NCBI GenBank assembly: GCA_027559495.1 | Contig: JAMXSV010000005.1 | Location: 372,001-436,000, forward strand | Length of the DNA stretch: 64,000 bases | DNA from: Aurifilum marmelostoma | Lineage: Eukaryota; Ascomycota; Sordariomycetes; Diaporthales; Cryphonectriaceae | Direction: 5' to 3' | Shown: in pieces, positions 12,576-23,276 of the stretch | Position numbering within the stretch: position 1 is the stretch's first letter | Layout: every line of letters starts with the position of its first letter | The notes under the pieces: generated by a model | Told to the model about the DNA's origin: nothing | Seen by the model: the letters and a program-made list of their open reading frames with translations, nothing else | The model's database searches: none | Translations under genes and position numbers: made by a program

Positions 12576-13106
12576 TATAATAAGCACTACTATAACTGGG
12601 GTATATAATAAGTATACAAAGGGTTTATATTAGGCAAGAATAATATTAAAGTATAATCCAAAGAATATAAAAATAACTTTTAAAGTCTTCTGCAGTATAT
12701 TACTAGCAGTAAAGCTATTACTTATATTAGAGGTAATACTTAGATTAATAACTAAAGAGCTATATACTAAATCTATCTAATAGTAATAAATGTGTCCTTA
12801 TATATCCTATTCTTCAATTCTTCGTAGGTAGTATTAGTTCTTTCCTAGCAGGGGTAGGCTAGGGTCGATATCGAATTCTTCAATTAGCTAACCAAGTCAA
12901 TACTAATTCCTTCGACTAGTTAATAGAGTCAATATCAACTCCTTCGACTAAGCAACCTTTATAACCCTAACCCTAGCTTATATAATCTTATTATGCTAGT
13001 TCTATCCTAGAGTATTGGACTCCCGGCTCCCTATAGTCCGTTCCGTGTAGCCTTAGTGCTGTGCCGCAATCTTTATTATGACCTGCATGTTGGATGGGTT
13101 ATAATA
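12576..13106 (-). repeat. 5' LTR of gypsy copy 2 (531 bp)
   Basis: It aligns end to end with 5552-6082. Its last 100 bp (about 13,010-13,106) keep many C and G bases that are T or A in the other two LTRs, so this end escaped most mutation. The sequence contains a short CCCTAACCCTA stretch, also present in the other LTRs. Confidence 0.92.
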
Positions 13107-13111
13107 GTTAG
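13107..13111. repeat. Target-site duplication GTTAG, right copy
   Basis: This is the partner of the GTTAG at 5547-5551 and flanks the complete gypsy copy 2. Confidence 0.9.
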
Positions 13112-14200
13112 CTTAAATAGCCTTAAAAGTAAATTAGCCTTAAGAGCTTAAGCATATAGATTGCCTAATATATATAATTTACTAAGGATATTTAATTTAA
13201 ATGCTTTAAATAAAATTAATTTAATACTTTATATTTTTTATTTAATAGCTAAGAAAGATTAGCCTCTTTTTAATAAGATTAAAGGCATTTATATATTTGC
13301 TTAAAGTTTTATAGGATTTGCTTTAAATAATCTAAAGCTCTGCAAAAAGCTTTTAATACTAAATAAGTTTAGTGCTTATAGCTTAATCCCTTAGAATAAG
13401 CTATTTAGTAATTAAATTAGAGATATAAGCAATAAAAGCTTTAGCCTTCTTTAAATAGAACTACTAAATTATTAAGTTAATAGTAGCTAATTTAATATTC
13501 CTATTTAAGGGATTATTAAGATTAATTAGAGTTGCTATTAAGGCTTTATTAGTATTAGTTAAATAGCTCTTTTCTTTAATCTTCAAGAAGAGGAATTTAA
13601 GTAGGTTAAATTTGCAATATTTAAGGAGAAGCTTCTTTATAGCAGGCTTCTATAAGGGCTAATTGCTTTAATAGAGATAATCTTCCTTACTAAGTTACTT
13701 TAAGGCTAAGGAGCTTTCCTTTCTATTCTTAATATTAGATATAGTAATTAATAAATAAGGGGGTTTTTTATAAGTAGTTAATATGCCTAGCTAAGCTATT
13801 TCCTCTAGCTATATTTAGCTTTCTTTAGAAAGCTATTAAACTAAAGCCTTTAAGTTTATAAATGCGCTATATTTGCATTCTAAATATATATTTCTAATAT
13901 TAATAGCCTCTTATTAATTAGATATAAAGAATATAAAGTATAGCTTTAATAATAAGAATAATAAAAAGGAATTTTAGTATTTATAGATATAGAAAAGATA
14001 TATTAAGCACTAAGCCTAAATAGGCAATAAAAGATGCAATATAAATAGATTCTAAATTGCTAGGGCTAGAGATTATAATTATATTAATAATATATTATAA
14101 AAGAGTGATTATAAAGCTTAATTCTATCTATTTAGGCTATCTAGAGGTTAAAGAGGAGATTTATTTATCTTTAAACGATTGTAAAAAGGCCTTAATTAGT
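13112..14200. mobile_element. AT-rich RIP-mutated relic, probably 5' part of the copia element
   Basis: Base composition and TpA richness are like the rest of the block. Because gypsy copy 2 inserted between 5551 and 13107, this stretch was originally continuous with the copia relic ending at 5551, and on the - strand it would be that element's upstream (gag/LTR) part. I could not recognise a gag motif in it, so the assignment is by position only. Composition changes abruptly at about 14,200. Confidence 0.4.
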
Positions 14201-14289
14201 TAAGGAATAAATCCCTTGGTCTGTGTATATCAAACGCCCTCTGATGCCCTTGTTGTTTGGAGAGGGCGACGATTGTGACGATTGTGAAG

Positions 14290-15026
14290 ATCGTGCCTTA
14301 TTCATCAACAATCGGGCTATTATCAGCTAAGAAAGTATCCATCCAAGCTGTTGGCATTCGTTGATGACGTTAAAGGTCATACAATGAAAAAGAGGTAAGA
14401 GATATAAAATACCTGTCTTGTGACGAAACATTGACTTGCCGTTCGTCTAGCATCGTTTTTTCGTATTGGAAGAGGACCTTGGAAGTTGTTGGTAGCATTC
14501 TCGCGGCACAGAATCTCCACTTCTACTTCATCCATGGGTCTATTACGCAGTGTGAACGTCGTCAGATTCTCGACGATTTTCGGTCTTCGAAAGGGTATGG
14601 AATATTATTAATGACTCTTGGAACCGGGGCAGTTGGGTGAGTTCTCCCACGCAAAGGATGAGAATAAGGAATAATTTGGTTTGAAATGGCACAGAAATTG
14701 TTACTGATCGACCACTTTGATGATTCAAGGCTCAATCTGGCAGTTGCATCTCGGATATATCTTTTGGAACCGCAGTGGAATCCGTTCCTGGAAGAACAGG
14801 CTTTTGGGAGGGCACAAAGGCTTGGCCAGACTGAGGAAGTGACAATCATCCGCTACATTATGAAGGATACCATCGAAGATGTATGTACCTCTCAATCTGC
14901 TCTCTCTATTCAATTTCACCTCTCGAAGAGAGCTGACCTATCCGTCAGGCCAACGTACATTCAAGACAACTCGCCAAGATGCACATAGCGTCGCGAGGAT
15001 TCGGCAGCCAGTACATCCGTCCCTGA
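14290..15026 (+). pseudogene. 3' remnant of a SNF2-family helicase gene (RAD5/SMARCA3-like)
   Basis: Four exons can be joined in phase: about 14290-14394, 14451-14636, 14730-14880 and 14949-15026, with introns of 56, 93 and 68 nt showing good GT..AG ends and branch points. The product contains YPSKLLAFVDDVKGHTMKK, SIVFSYWKRTLEVVG, GTGAVGLNLAVASRIYLLEP, a QRLGQTEEVTIIRY box and ends ..FGSQYIRP. This is the C-terminal helicase lobe (motifs IV-VI). The RING and ATP-binding lobe are missing: a stop closes the frame near 14,286 and RIP-mutated repeat starts at about 14,200. The surviving part itself is not RIP-mutated. A shortened gene with an unseen upstream start is possible but unlikely. Confidence 0.75.
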
Positions 15027-17095
15027 TGGAATTGATCTGGAATAGCAAGGTCTCCTTTCATTCGCCACGTGTTCCATTGCTCACTCAAATTTGGGTTAAA
15101 AGGTATAGATAGACCCCCTCTTAAGCTAGTCCAAAGCAATAGGCAAGTATCTTCCGCAAGCAAAAAGGATGGTACTTATATATGGTATTTATATAGATCA
15201 CCTGGAGCGTGCTACTCTATCTCACCCCACACAACGAGATGAGAGCTTTGAGAAGGGACGGGCACTCAGGCACTCTAGATAGTGAGTAGAAGTAAGAGCC
15301 AAGCAACCAATCACTCTACATAATTGAACTAAGTATGGTTATCTGCCTGAGTACAGTTAAAACCTGCATTTGTATTTGGCTATATGATATCATAACATAA
15401 ATAGTAGCAGTGATCCGAAACCACATCGGGTGCGGGGCCTAGTGTTGCACTGGCCTAGGGGCTGTCCACACAGCCTGTCAAGCAGCTAACACGCAGGTCT
15501 CCTAGATAGCCTTGGATAACTTGGCCATGTAGCTGTTCATGCTCTCTCCGTTCCAATTCGTCCCTCAGCGTAAGCTCTCAATCGAGCCAATTCCCATAAT
15601 ATTTAATTCCGTAGTTAATAGTGCGGAATAGCAATGAAAAGCTTGCATCATGATCCCATACCAGTGTCAAAGTCAGAAACAAGCTGTAGTTGGAAACATT
15701 GACTTCATACACCACAGCTCACACCATCTATTCTTCACTGCTTGCTGGTCATCCTGACGCATTAGCTTGTGCATGCACGTATCTTGGAACGAGATCTAAA
15801 CAATGCACTCCTTTATCTTACTAAGTACATAAACTACGTCAAGGCGCTGCTTGATACACTACTTTCTGCACATCTGGTAAGATTGGAAGGATTGTTGCTT
15901 ACTTTCTGAGAATTAAAGTTCGGGCTAGTTCCCTACTGCATGACGGATGCAGGACAGATGCATGACGGCTCAGCTCTAGGTGGATCGCAGGACTCCTCGA
16001 GAATGAAAAGTGTTGACCAGTTGATAGCTTAGAGTCAATTGGCTCTTGTGGAAATGGGCTCTGCCTGTTTCCACGCTCCGCCTTTGCGCTGTCTGCTTCT
16101 CACCTGGGGAAGAAAAAAAATAAAAAAACAAAAAAGGTACAGGCTTAGCTTTGGTTCCTGCATTAGTCAGTGCTTTCCAGCCTTTCCTCATCGCCCTTAC
16201 CATACACTTGCATTTGCAAGTCTTACCATGATTCCCTAGTGCAGTATACGAGACGTGATTAGAGAGGTCACTACCCTAGCCTTTAGGTCATCTTGTCCTT
16301 TACTCCTGCTTCAGTATCTCAGCTACCCTTACGATTATATGGTACAGACCATCATGATAAGACCCTGAAAGTGGTTTTTTCATCTTCTTTTTTCCCCCTC
16401 CTTCTATTTGGCTGCGAGAAAGGATCTCTAACTGCCCGAACTTATCCACCTTTCCAGAGGACCGAATAGGGATAATGCATACAAGGAAGGATTTTTATTT
16501 TGCATCTTTCTACCCTTGGCTAGCCGACCTACTTCTTTAGTCCATGCAGTCAGCATGGTCAGACCCCGCATATGCATGCTGGCTCAGCAATTGTATTCCC
16601 CTGTTGCCGCTTGTATGAGATTGAAAACTGTGGACAAGTTCTTACTCTTTGTCAGCAGCTGGCAGTGGAAAGGGGTCTGGCCTGTGCCCCTACTCCTTGC
16701 ACCTGGAAGTCTGGCACTCTTTTCATCAGTGCTAGAATCAAGACATGGGTCTCGCCTCCAGCCAACTCTTTGACAAGCAGAGCATTGAGGCATGTCATGT
16801 CATAGAGAGAAGGGCACTCGGTGGCATATCTGGCTTCACGTAAATAATTCCTGCTCTTAAGACTAAAAGAAAAAGATGCAGAGAAATCCCTCGTCACGAG
16901 AAGGTGAAGCGAACTTGGTACAATTAGCAGACAAGAACAGGAACACAGAAGGCAGGCTGTCATGGCTTTGCGCAGAAATTCAGGGATCATTTAATCTGTA
17001 TCTTGCTAACTAGTCTTGATGGACCGTACTCGTTCGTGTTGCATAAATTGTTCCACGTATTCAAAGAGACAGGCTCACAAGCATAAAGGCCAGTT
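15027..17095. other. Intergenic, no supported gene
   Basis: About 2.1 kb of normal-composition DNA lies between the helicase remnant and the end of qa-1F. It has A-rich and pyrimidine-rich runs (about 16,105-16,140 and 16,375-16,400). Short open frames on both strands show no recognisable protein. The right part will hold the qa-1F 3' untranslated region. Confidence 0.6.
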
Positions 17096-19405
17096 TCATA
17101 TAGCTCCAAAATCGTGACTCAAGACCTCCGAGATATCACATCCCGGTGCGAATCCCAAGTTTGCCATAAACTGCGGGTCAGCGTCGACGCGATCGAGGTA
17201 GTCCATCGACGACAGATCGTCTAGAAGGGCGTCGTAGTCGAGTGGTCCCGCGTTGAAGCTCTCGCGGTGGACCAGAGTCCGTGCGGGTGGCATGCGTTGG
17301 CCCTGCTGGAGCGGGGGGCCCGGGCCGCCTTGCATCATGGGCTGCGTGTTTAGCATGGGCATTCTGGTGTTTGCCATGGCCGGATCGATAGTTGTATCGT
17401 GTACTGCTTTGGAGGGTGAGAGCGGTGCCATCATGAAGGGTGCTTGATTTTGTGGATGGTATTCTTTGGCCATCATGGTCGGTGTGTGAAGGGTGGCGGA
17501 TGAATATAGGTCGGGGGGTGTCGATGTGGCCACCATAGAGACAGTATGAGCTGAGGCGGCAGCAAGCGGTGTCTCTGCTGCGGTGGCGGGATTAGGAAGA
17601 GCTGAGACCGAATGGAGGCTCCCGAGTGGTTTGTTAGTTGGTGATGTCCAGATCGAAGTCAGGCTATCTTGGGTGACCTGCCATCTCTCCCTGCTTTGTG
17701 GGAGAAGGTCATTGAAGCTCGGGTGCTGACGCATCATTGCCAAGCAGCTTGAAAAGAATGGAGGCGCGCCACAAGCGCCGAATTGCGCCAGATATTGCTC
17801 GACGGACTCAAGAAGGAGACCGCAAGGCGATCCGTCCATAGAGTCGAGTATGGCGCCCACCCAAAGAAATAAGATCCGCAGGACGTACGCAGAGGGGATG
17901 CCGACAGAGCTGGAATCCCGGGAAATGATGAAATTAGCGAAGGGGAGGCGTGGCTTGATGGTCTGATGTAGGAGCATCATCGCCTCTGATGGATGCTCCC
18001 CAGACAGAAGCCCATTCTGTCTCTGCATCGTTCGTTTTCTCATAAACTTAAAGACGTCGTATAACTGGTTGAACGTCGTCAAGGAATATGCAGGACTCCG
18101 AGAGGACATTCTTGCGCTAGAACTCGAGCCGAAGCCCTCACACGGTGCCCACGGCTGCCACTCATCGAGATTGTCTTCTGGTATACTCATGCCCTCGCTA
18201 ATGCCCGCCGTATCGAGGCTCGGCATACCCCTTCGATGTACGGAGATGAGGGTGTCAAGGATATAACAACCCATTAGTACTGCCGTGGCGCGCCTCGACG
18301 ACCGTTCGTCGCCCCTATGGAGCTCAGACACGTCTAGAGCAATCCGGTGGGCCAGGCCTACCTGAATCCAGGCGCACGTCTTCTTCCCTCTTCCGACATT
18401 GATAAGGGCCAGAAGAAGTAGTGCTCTGGTGTGTTGTATCTCGAAATCACCCTCTTCTGAGGGCACGAGCCTCCTTGCGATGTTGTATATGTCGTCTGAT
18501 GACAAGGCTGGGGTTTCAGCCACGTTGATGGTCGAAGTATTAAGACTCGAGGCGTCCTGATGTGATGCCAGTGCCATGGCAGCCCAGAGCTCAGCATGTG
18601 CTGCAGAGGCATTCCCCATCTGCCGGATGTCGAGACCGCCTTCCGGGTACATATAGACGGTTTTCAAGAGGTCCTGCTTCTCCAAGATGGGATACCAGCA
18701 GTGCGTGTAGCTGAAGTAAATATCGACGAGGCGCCAGTGGTTCAAGGGGAGCTTGATATTATACTCGAGCTGAGGGTCGCGAGGGCTGTGGCCATCGGCG
18801 TATTTCAAGAGTGGGCCACCAGCCGACTGCAGCGGTCTCTGGAGGGGCGTTGAACTCGAAAGAGTCTGCGGTGTTTCCTCACTCTGCTCATTGTCGCTCT
18901 CCCCGTCATCCGAGGGCGAGGACTTGTCGACTCGAGACTGAGCGACATCCCCACCAGAGAGGATGCGGTCGATCTCCTTGTGTACCTTGCTCCTCCTCCA
19001 TCTTTTGTGCAGGCGGTCGGCCTTGTCCGAGTCCTTGCCCACGAGCAGGTTCTGGCCCTGGCCGCCCTCGTGCATCAAGAGATTGTGCAGAGCATCCTCG
19101 GATCCTGGTACCTTCTCAAAGAGCCAGGCCAGCGCTACCTCCAGGGTCTTAATATATCCGGTCTGTACGCCCCTCTTCCTGGGGTTGGCTGCATAGGTGC
19201 ATGGGCGGTTCTGGGACACGCATGGAAAGCACAGTGGCTGGATGCCGTCACACTTCTCGCGCGCAGCTCGGCATTGGTCGCACGCCCTCGAGACTCGCTG
19301 TCTCTTGGCGGGCGCAGAGTTATTTGTGTTGGCAGGGCTCGAGTCGGCGACATTGTCGGCCTCGGACGTGGCGGAGGTGGTTGCGGTCTTTCGCTTCGAA
19401 GGCAT
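17096..19405 (-). CDS. qa-1F: Quinate pathway transcriptional activator (qa-1F/QutA)
   Basis: Single-exon 769-aa Zn2Cys6 regulator that turns on quinate catabolism genes in the nucleus. A basic stretch (AKRQRVSR) precedes the binuclear zinc cluster, Cys42 to Cys69, with spacing C-x2-C-x6-C-x6-C-x2-C-x6-C, followed by KRGVQTGYIKTLEVALAWLF, typical of QutA/qa-1F. The middle-homology region (about 220-520, with ALLLLALINVGRGKKTCAW) and a Gln/Pro-rich, acidic C-terminal tail follow. Known relatives are slightly longer (about 815-825 aa). It is transcribed away from the repressor qa-1S, with 1.04 kb between their start codons. In Neurospora the activator is autoregulated and is held inactive by the repressor; the site at 19956-19971 may serve both genes. 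Confidence 0.93.
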   Translation of the reverse strand: MPSKRKTATTSATSEADNVADSSPANTNNSAPAKRQRVSRACDQCRAAREKCDGIQPLCFPCVSQNRPCTYAANPRKRGVQTGYIKTLEVALAWLFEKVPGSEDALHNLLMHEGGQGQNLLVGKDSDKADRLHKRWRRSKVHKEIDRILSGGDVAQSRVDKSSPSDDGESDNEQSEETPQTLSSSTPLQRPLQSAGGPLLKYADGHSPRDPQLEYNIKLPLNHWRLVDIYFSYTHCWYPILEKQDLLKTVYMYPEGGLDIRQMGNASAAHAELWAAMALASHQDASSLNTSTINVAETPALSSDDIYNIARRLVPSEEGDFEIQHTRALLLLALINVGRGKKTCAWIQVGLAHRIALDVSELHRGDERSSRRATAVLMGCYILDTLISVHRRGMPSLDTAGISEGMSIPEDNLDEWQPWAPCEGFGSSSSARMSSRSPAYSLTTFNQLYDVFKFMRKRTMQRQNGLLSGEHPSEAMMLLHQTIKPRLPFANFIISRDSSSVGIPSAYVLRILFLWVGAILDSMDGSPCGLLLESVEQYLAQFGACGAPPFFSSCLAMMRQHPSFNDLLPQSRERWQVTQDSLTSIWTSPTNKPLGSLHSVSALPNPATAAETPLAAASAHTVSMVATSTPPDLYSSATLHTPTMMAKEYHPQNQAPFMMAPLSPSKAVHDTTIDPAMANTRMPMLNTQPMMQGGPGPPLQQGQRMPPARTLVHRESFNAGPLDYDALLDDLSSMDYLDRVDADPQFMANLGFAPGCDISEVLSHDFGAI

Positions 19406-20444
19406 CGCAGTTGGTCTCGCAGTCAGGATATATCTGGCCCATTCATTGTTCCCTGTTCGAGTTATGGGGTATGCATGGCCAGTGCGTGCTCAATGTCTCT
19501 GTTGTGTGATGATCCGCATCGCCCACCAGACACAGTCTCCAGAGCGGCGCGCGCAAGCTGTGGTGTGCATTTGCGTCGAGGTGCGTATGTGCGTTTTGCC
19601 GAAGCGTCGAGGGAGGGATGAACGAAGTCGGCTTTGCCCGGCCACACTGCCAGGGCACGAATTGGAAATTGCTGCGGAAGCACTGGCGCATCGCTGGAGG
19701 GGCATTCACTGGTCTAGGGTGGGGTCTCCAATGCCACGATGCCTGCACTTCAGAGGCTAGCACCGTGCTGGGGAGTGTGCGGGCGGTCTCATTCAGTGGT
19801 GCTTGGGAGGTCAATGGGGATCGGGTTGGGGAATCCGGGGAACGGCCACCCACTGAGTGCGGGGTGATCCCAGCAGATCTTGGCAGCTGAGCCCTACAAC
19901 ACAGCACCTCCCAGCAGCAGAGCCTGTAAGAGGCGCTAGGCAGGGGCGGATAGCCGGTTAATTGCTTATCCCCTTGTGGGTCTTCTCACCTTACCGAGAC
20001 TTGGATAGGAAACAAAGCCCATGTCTCTGCTTCAACCACTGCGGTCTAGAGGATGGAATGTCCTCCCACCCCCCCGCAAATTCATCATCTCTTCGCATCT
20101 TCTGTCCACCCCCAGCGAACAAACCTGGTTTTCCAGACCGCACGGACTTTTACTGGTTGATGAACAAGGATCCTAAGGACTGCATGGGACCAAACACCGC
20201 TTCTCGGGGCTAAGACCACTTGACATGTACTGACTGGTCCTGGACCTCGCCGTCTTGGTTCACAACTCGCGCGTTGTATACAGACAGCATTTCGAGGAGC
20301 GACACGCACCGCAGAGACAATAGCGTAGTCATGAGCGATGCGAGAGGGGACACAGATGCTTCTTGGACCCGCCAAGCACGACAACGCTGGTCAGTCAGCG
20401 CACAACAGTCCTGTACTTTTGAGAAACGCCAATAGCGTGTCAAG
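19406..20444. promoter_or_regulatory. Shared upstream region of qa-1F and qa-1S
   Basis: This 1.04-kb divergent promoter lies between activator and repressor genes. No protein-coding frame in it is convincing. It holds one qa-1F-site-like palindrome (19956-19971). An in-frame TAG shortly before 20445 fixes the start of qa-1S. Confidence 0.65.
19956..19971. promoter_or_regulatory. Candidate qa-1F/QutA binding site
   Basis: GGTTAATTGCTTATCC fits 14 of 16 positions of the published Neurospora activator site GGRTAARYRYTTATCC. It lies 550 bp upstream of qa-1F and 470 bp upstream of qa-1S. Function is inferred from the match and place only. Confidence 0.5.
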
Positions 20445-23276
20445 ATGGCTTCTGCTGTAGCTGGAACCAAACGCAACTTCTCAGCCATGGTTGCTGAACG
20501 GGAAGATGGCCATCACGACCTGATCTCTGCACACCAGGGCTCTTACGCCAGCGGCGCCATAAGACAGTATGGCTCCGTATCTGACCCCTCGCCTCACTCG
20601 TCAAATTACTCGTCAGCAAGAGGTATGGAACAACACTGTCCCTTGCCCAGGCCTACCGTTCCCTTCGTGTCTAACAACACTGTCCAGCCTCTCGTTCTGC
20701 GCCGAGCTCCCCACGACCCTCGTCCGACTTCTCTCCCATTCGGATGTTCGGTCCACAAGCATCCATAGTCATTACCGGTGTTCGAGGGACGGGCAAAACC
20801 ACGCTGGCCATCATCGCATCTAGTGCCATGAAGCGGAAGGTCATGGATACTGAAAGGGCTTTTCATGAGGTCACTGGCCTGTCGAGCCAGGCATACAAGA
20901 AACAACACGGCTTGGTCGATTATCACAGCCGACAGACCGAGGTCTTGACGGATCTGTTTCGACGCTGCCAGAGCAATACCATTATAGTATGCTCATGGAT
21001 GGAGCGGAACGTACAGTCCGTCCTCCGAGACTACAGCAACAGGACGCCCGTAATCTACGTCGTTCGAGACTCCAAGGCCATCAAGGAACACCTCAAAGTG
21101 TCTGATGACGCACGACTAAAGGATTTGTTGGACGCCAGCGGCCTTGTCCTTCGGAGGTGCAGCCACTTTGAATTCTTCAACGTCTCCGAGGACCTGCTAA
21201 AAAGGAACAAGGCTGACTCGCTGGATGGACTCGTCACGGAACTCGACGAGAGGTCACCGGCACCCTATCTAACACTGAAAAGGGCTGAGAGGCATTTCCT
21301 CAAATTCTTATCGCTCATCTTGCCTAAAGGAACGATACCTTTTATAGAGTCCGCATTTCCTCTCGCATCTATACCACCCGAGGACAGACGTTTTACGTAC
21401 GCCGTCTCGATCCCCTTGTCGGGTTTGCTTGCCAAACACGTCGACATCGAAGATATCGAGACCGGCGCAGATGCCGTGGAGATTGTGGTAGACGACCTGG
21501 TCAATCCGGCTTTCAAGCCAAGTGGAAGACATATCACTCCCGAACATGCAGCCGAGATTAGTCGGGCTCTGGGCGACATCAGACGAAACACAGTCATACC
21601 CATCCTCTACCATGTTGTGTTTCCTGAGTCGGCTTTGCGAGATGATGCATGGAAGTCCTTGTATCTGGACTATCTGCAGCATGGCTTGCGCCTAGCCGCC
21701 GAGTATATCACCGTCGACTTGAGACTGGAGGACACCTACGTCTCTCACTTGCGCATAACGGCGGGACGCACCAAGCTTGTCGGGAACCTCCAGATACCAA
21801 AGCCACCGGCACCATCCTGGCGGGACCCTTCATGGATGGCCTATTACCAGAGGGCCAGGAGCCTTGGATGCGACATGGTCCGGTTCACTCGTGTTGCCGA
21901 GCACTATCCAGATAACTTTGATGTCGGGTACCTGCAGGCCAAGCTTGACGATCTCGGACAGCCCAGGCTGCCCGTCATTACATATAATACTGGGAGAAAG
22001 GGCAGAAACTCGGCTTGCTGCAACCAAGTGCTGACTTCGGTCCTCCCGGCTGGGTCGACGGCGGCGGAGACAAGCTACGACATTGATACATACTCTCCTC
22101 AGCCTTGCGTGACAGCCCTCGACGTGACCAAGGGCCTCTACTCATCGTTCGTGTACGACCCCATGAAGCTGTACGTTATCGGCGGCGAAGTATCTGGCAG
22201 TTTATCACCTGCGATGCACAATGCTGCACTTGCTGCCTGCGGCATCCCACACCACTACCAACCTCATTCTACTACGTCCATCAGGAGCCTGCACGATCTC
22301 GTCATGGATCCGCAATTCGCCGGCGCCTCCATCAGCCTTCCGTTCAAGGTCGAGATCATCAGCATCACTCATTCATTGAGCAAGCATGCCAAAGCAATTG
22401 GCGCCGTAAATACCCTGATACCAATTCGGTCTCTCAACGATGATGGAACGGTCCCAGAGGATGCACGACTCTTCCACTGCCGCAATCGCTCCGGACCTAT
22501 CAAAGCGCTGTACGGAGAAAACACAGATTGGATCGGAATCAGGGCGTGCATCAGACGAGGCCTGTCACCGGCAAACGCAGTGCGGTCGAACAGCTGTGGG
22601 CTGGTCATTGGCGCGGGTGGCATGGCAAGAGCTGCGGTCTATGCCATGCTGCAGCTGGGCCTCAAGAACATCTGCGTGTTCAATCGCACGTGAGTTCCAC
22701 CCGGGCGTCGTCATGCTTGGTTGGATTATCACTCGCTTTGTTTGAATCTTACTGACCAACTCCTCCTCAAGTTATGCGAACGCCGAAAAGCTCGTTGCTC
22801 ATTTCACGAGACTTCTGGCGAGAGACGACCTCCCTCTTTTCAGCCCCAAGTCCGATGTCGAGACCCGCTTTCAGATTCTACGCACGAGGGACGACCCATG
22901 GCCGGAGGGCTGGCGGCAACCGACAATGATTGTCTCCTGCATTCCTGGAGGCAACCCTGGCGCAGACTTTTCCCTACCTCCACAATGGCTGGAGAGCCCG
23001 ACTGGCGGTGTGGTGGTCGAATTTGTCTACAAGACGCTGTACACCCCAATACTGAGCCAGAGCCACCGAGAGGCGCATCGAGGCTGGGTTACGATGGATG
23101 GGCTTGACATCTTGCCAGAGCAGGGTTTTGCGCAATTTGAACTGTTTACTGGGCGACGGGCACCGCGGAGGTTCATGAGGCGGGAGGTGTTCAGAGCCTA
23201 CACGGACGAAAAGGGTCGATCCAACCTGGCGCACCTGCGGCCGAGACTCGATAACATAGTGGAGCATGAACCTTGA
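20445..23276 (+). CDS. qa-1S: Quinate pathway repressor (qa-1S/QutR), AROM-derived
   Basis: Three exons: 20445-20622, 20688-22689 and 22772-23276; introns of 65 and 82 nt. The 894-aa product fits the family (about 920 aa). It is built like the last three domains of the pentafunctional AROM enzyme: a shikimate-kinase-like domain with P-loop GVRGTGKTT, a type I dehydroquinase-like domain, and a shikimate-dehydrogenase-like domain (GSLSPAMHNAAL, ISLPFK, NTDWIGI, VIGAGGMARAAVYAM). In the dehydroquinase part the catalytic His (SYHD box in AROM) is replaced (VGNLQIP) and the Schiff-base Lys position reads CDMVRFT, so enzyme activity is not expected. Known relatives bind and inactivate the activator until quinate or shikimate is present. 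The upstream in-frame stop supports the ATG chosen. Confidence 0.93.

Larger units (their letters stand above)
5552..13106 (-). mobile_element. Ty3/gypsy chromovirus, copy 2, complete but RIP-mutated (7555 bp)
   Basis: This is a full-length LTR retrotransposon read on the - strand: 5' LTR 12576-13106, gag, zinc knuckle, protease, reverse transcriptase, integrase, chromodomain, 3' LTR 5552-6082. Both LTRs are 531 bp and the insertion is flanked by GTTAG repeats. The interior is AT-rich and full of stops; the longest surviving frames are 60-65 codons (gag 12177-11983, integrase 7909-7724). RIP-type changes explain the damage. It resembles MAGGY-like fungal chromoviruses in architecture; the exact family cannot be set without a database search. 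Confidence 0.92.

Noticed and set aside
1..14200. Mitochondrial DNA or an A/T-rich plasmid as explanation for the composition
   Set aside because: The block contains Ty3/gypsy and copia motifs with C-to-T type damage and a clean target-site duplication, and joins normal nuclear DNA directly.
18980..19760. Frames of 187-213 codons on the + strand across the qa-1F start
   Set aside because: They overlap the Zn2Cys6 domain of qa-1F in the opposite direction and encode no recognisable domain.
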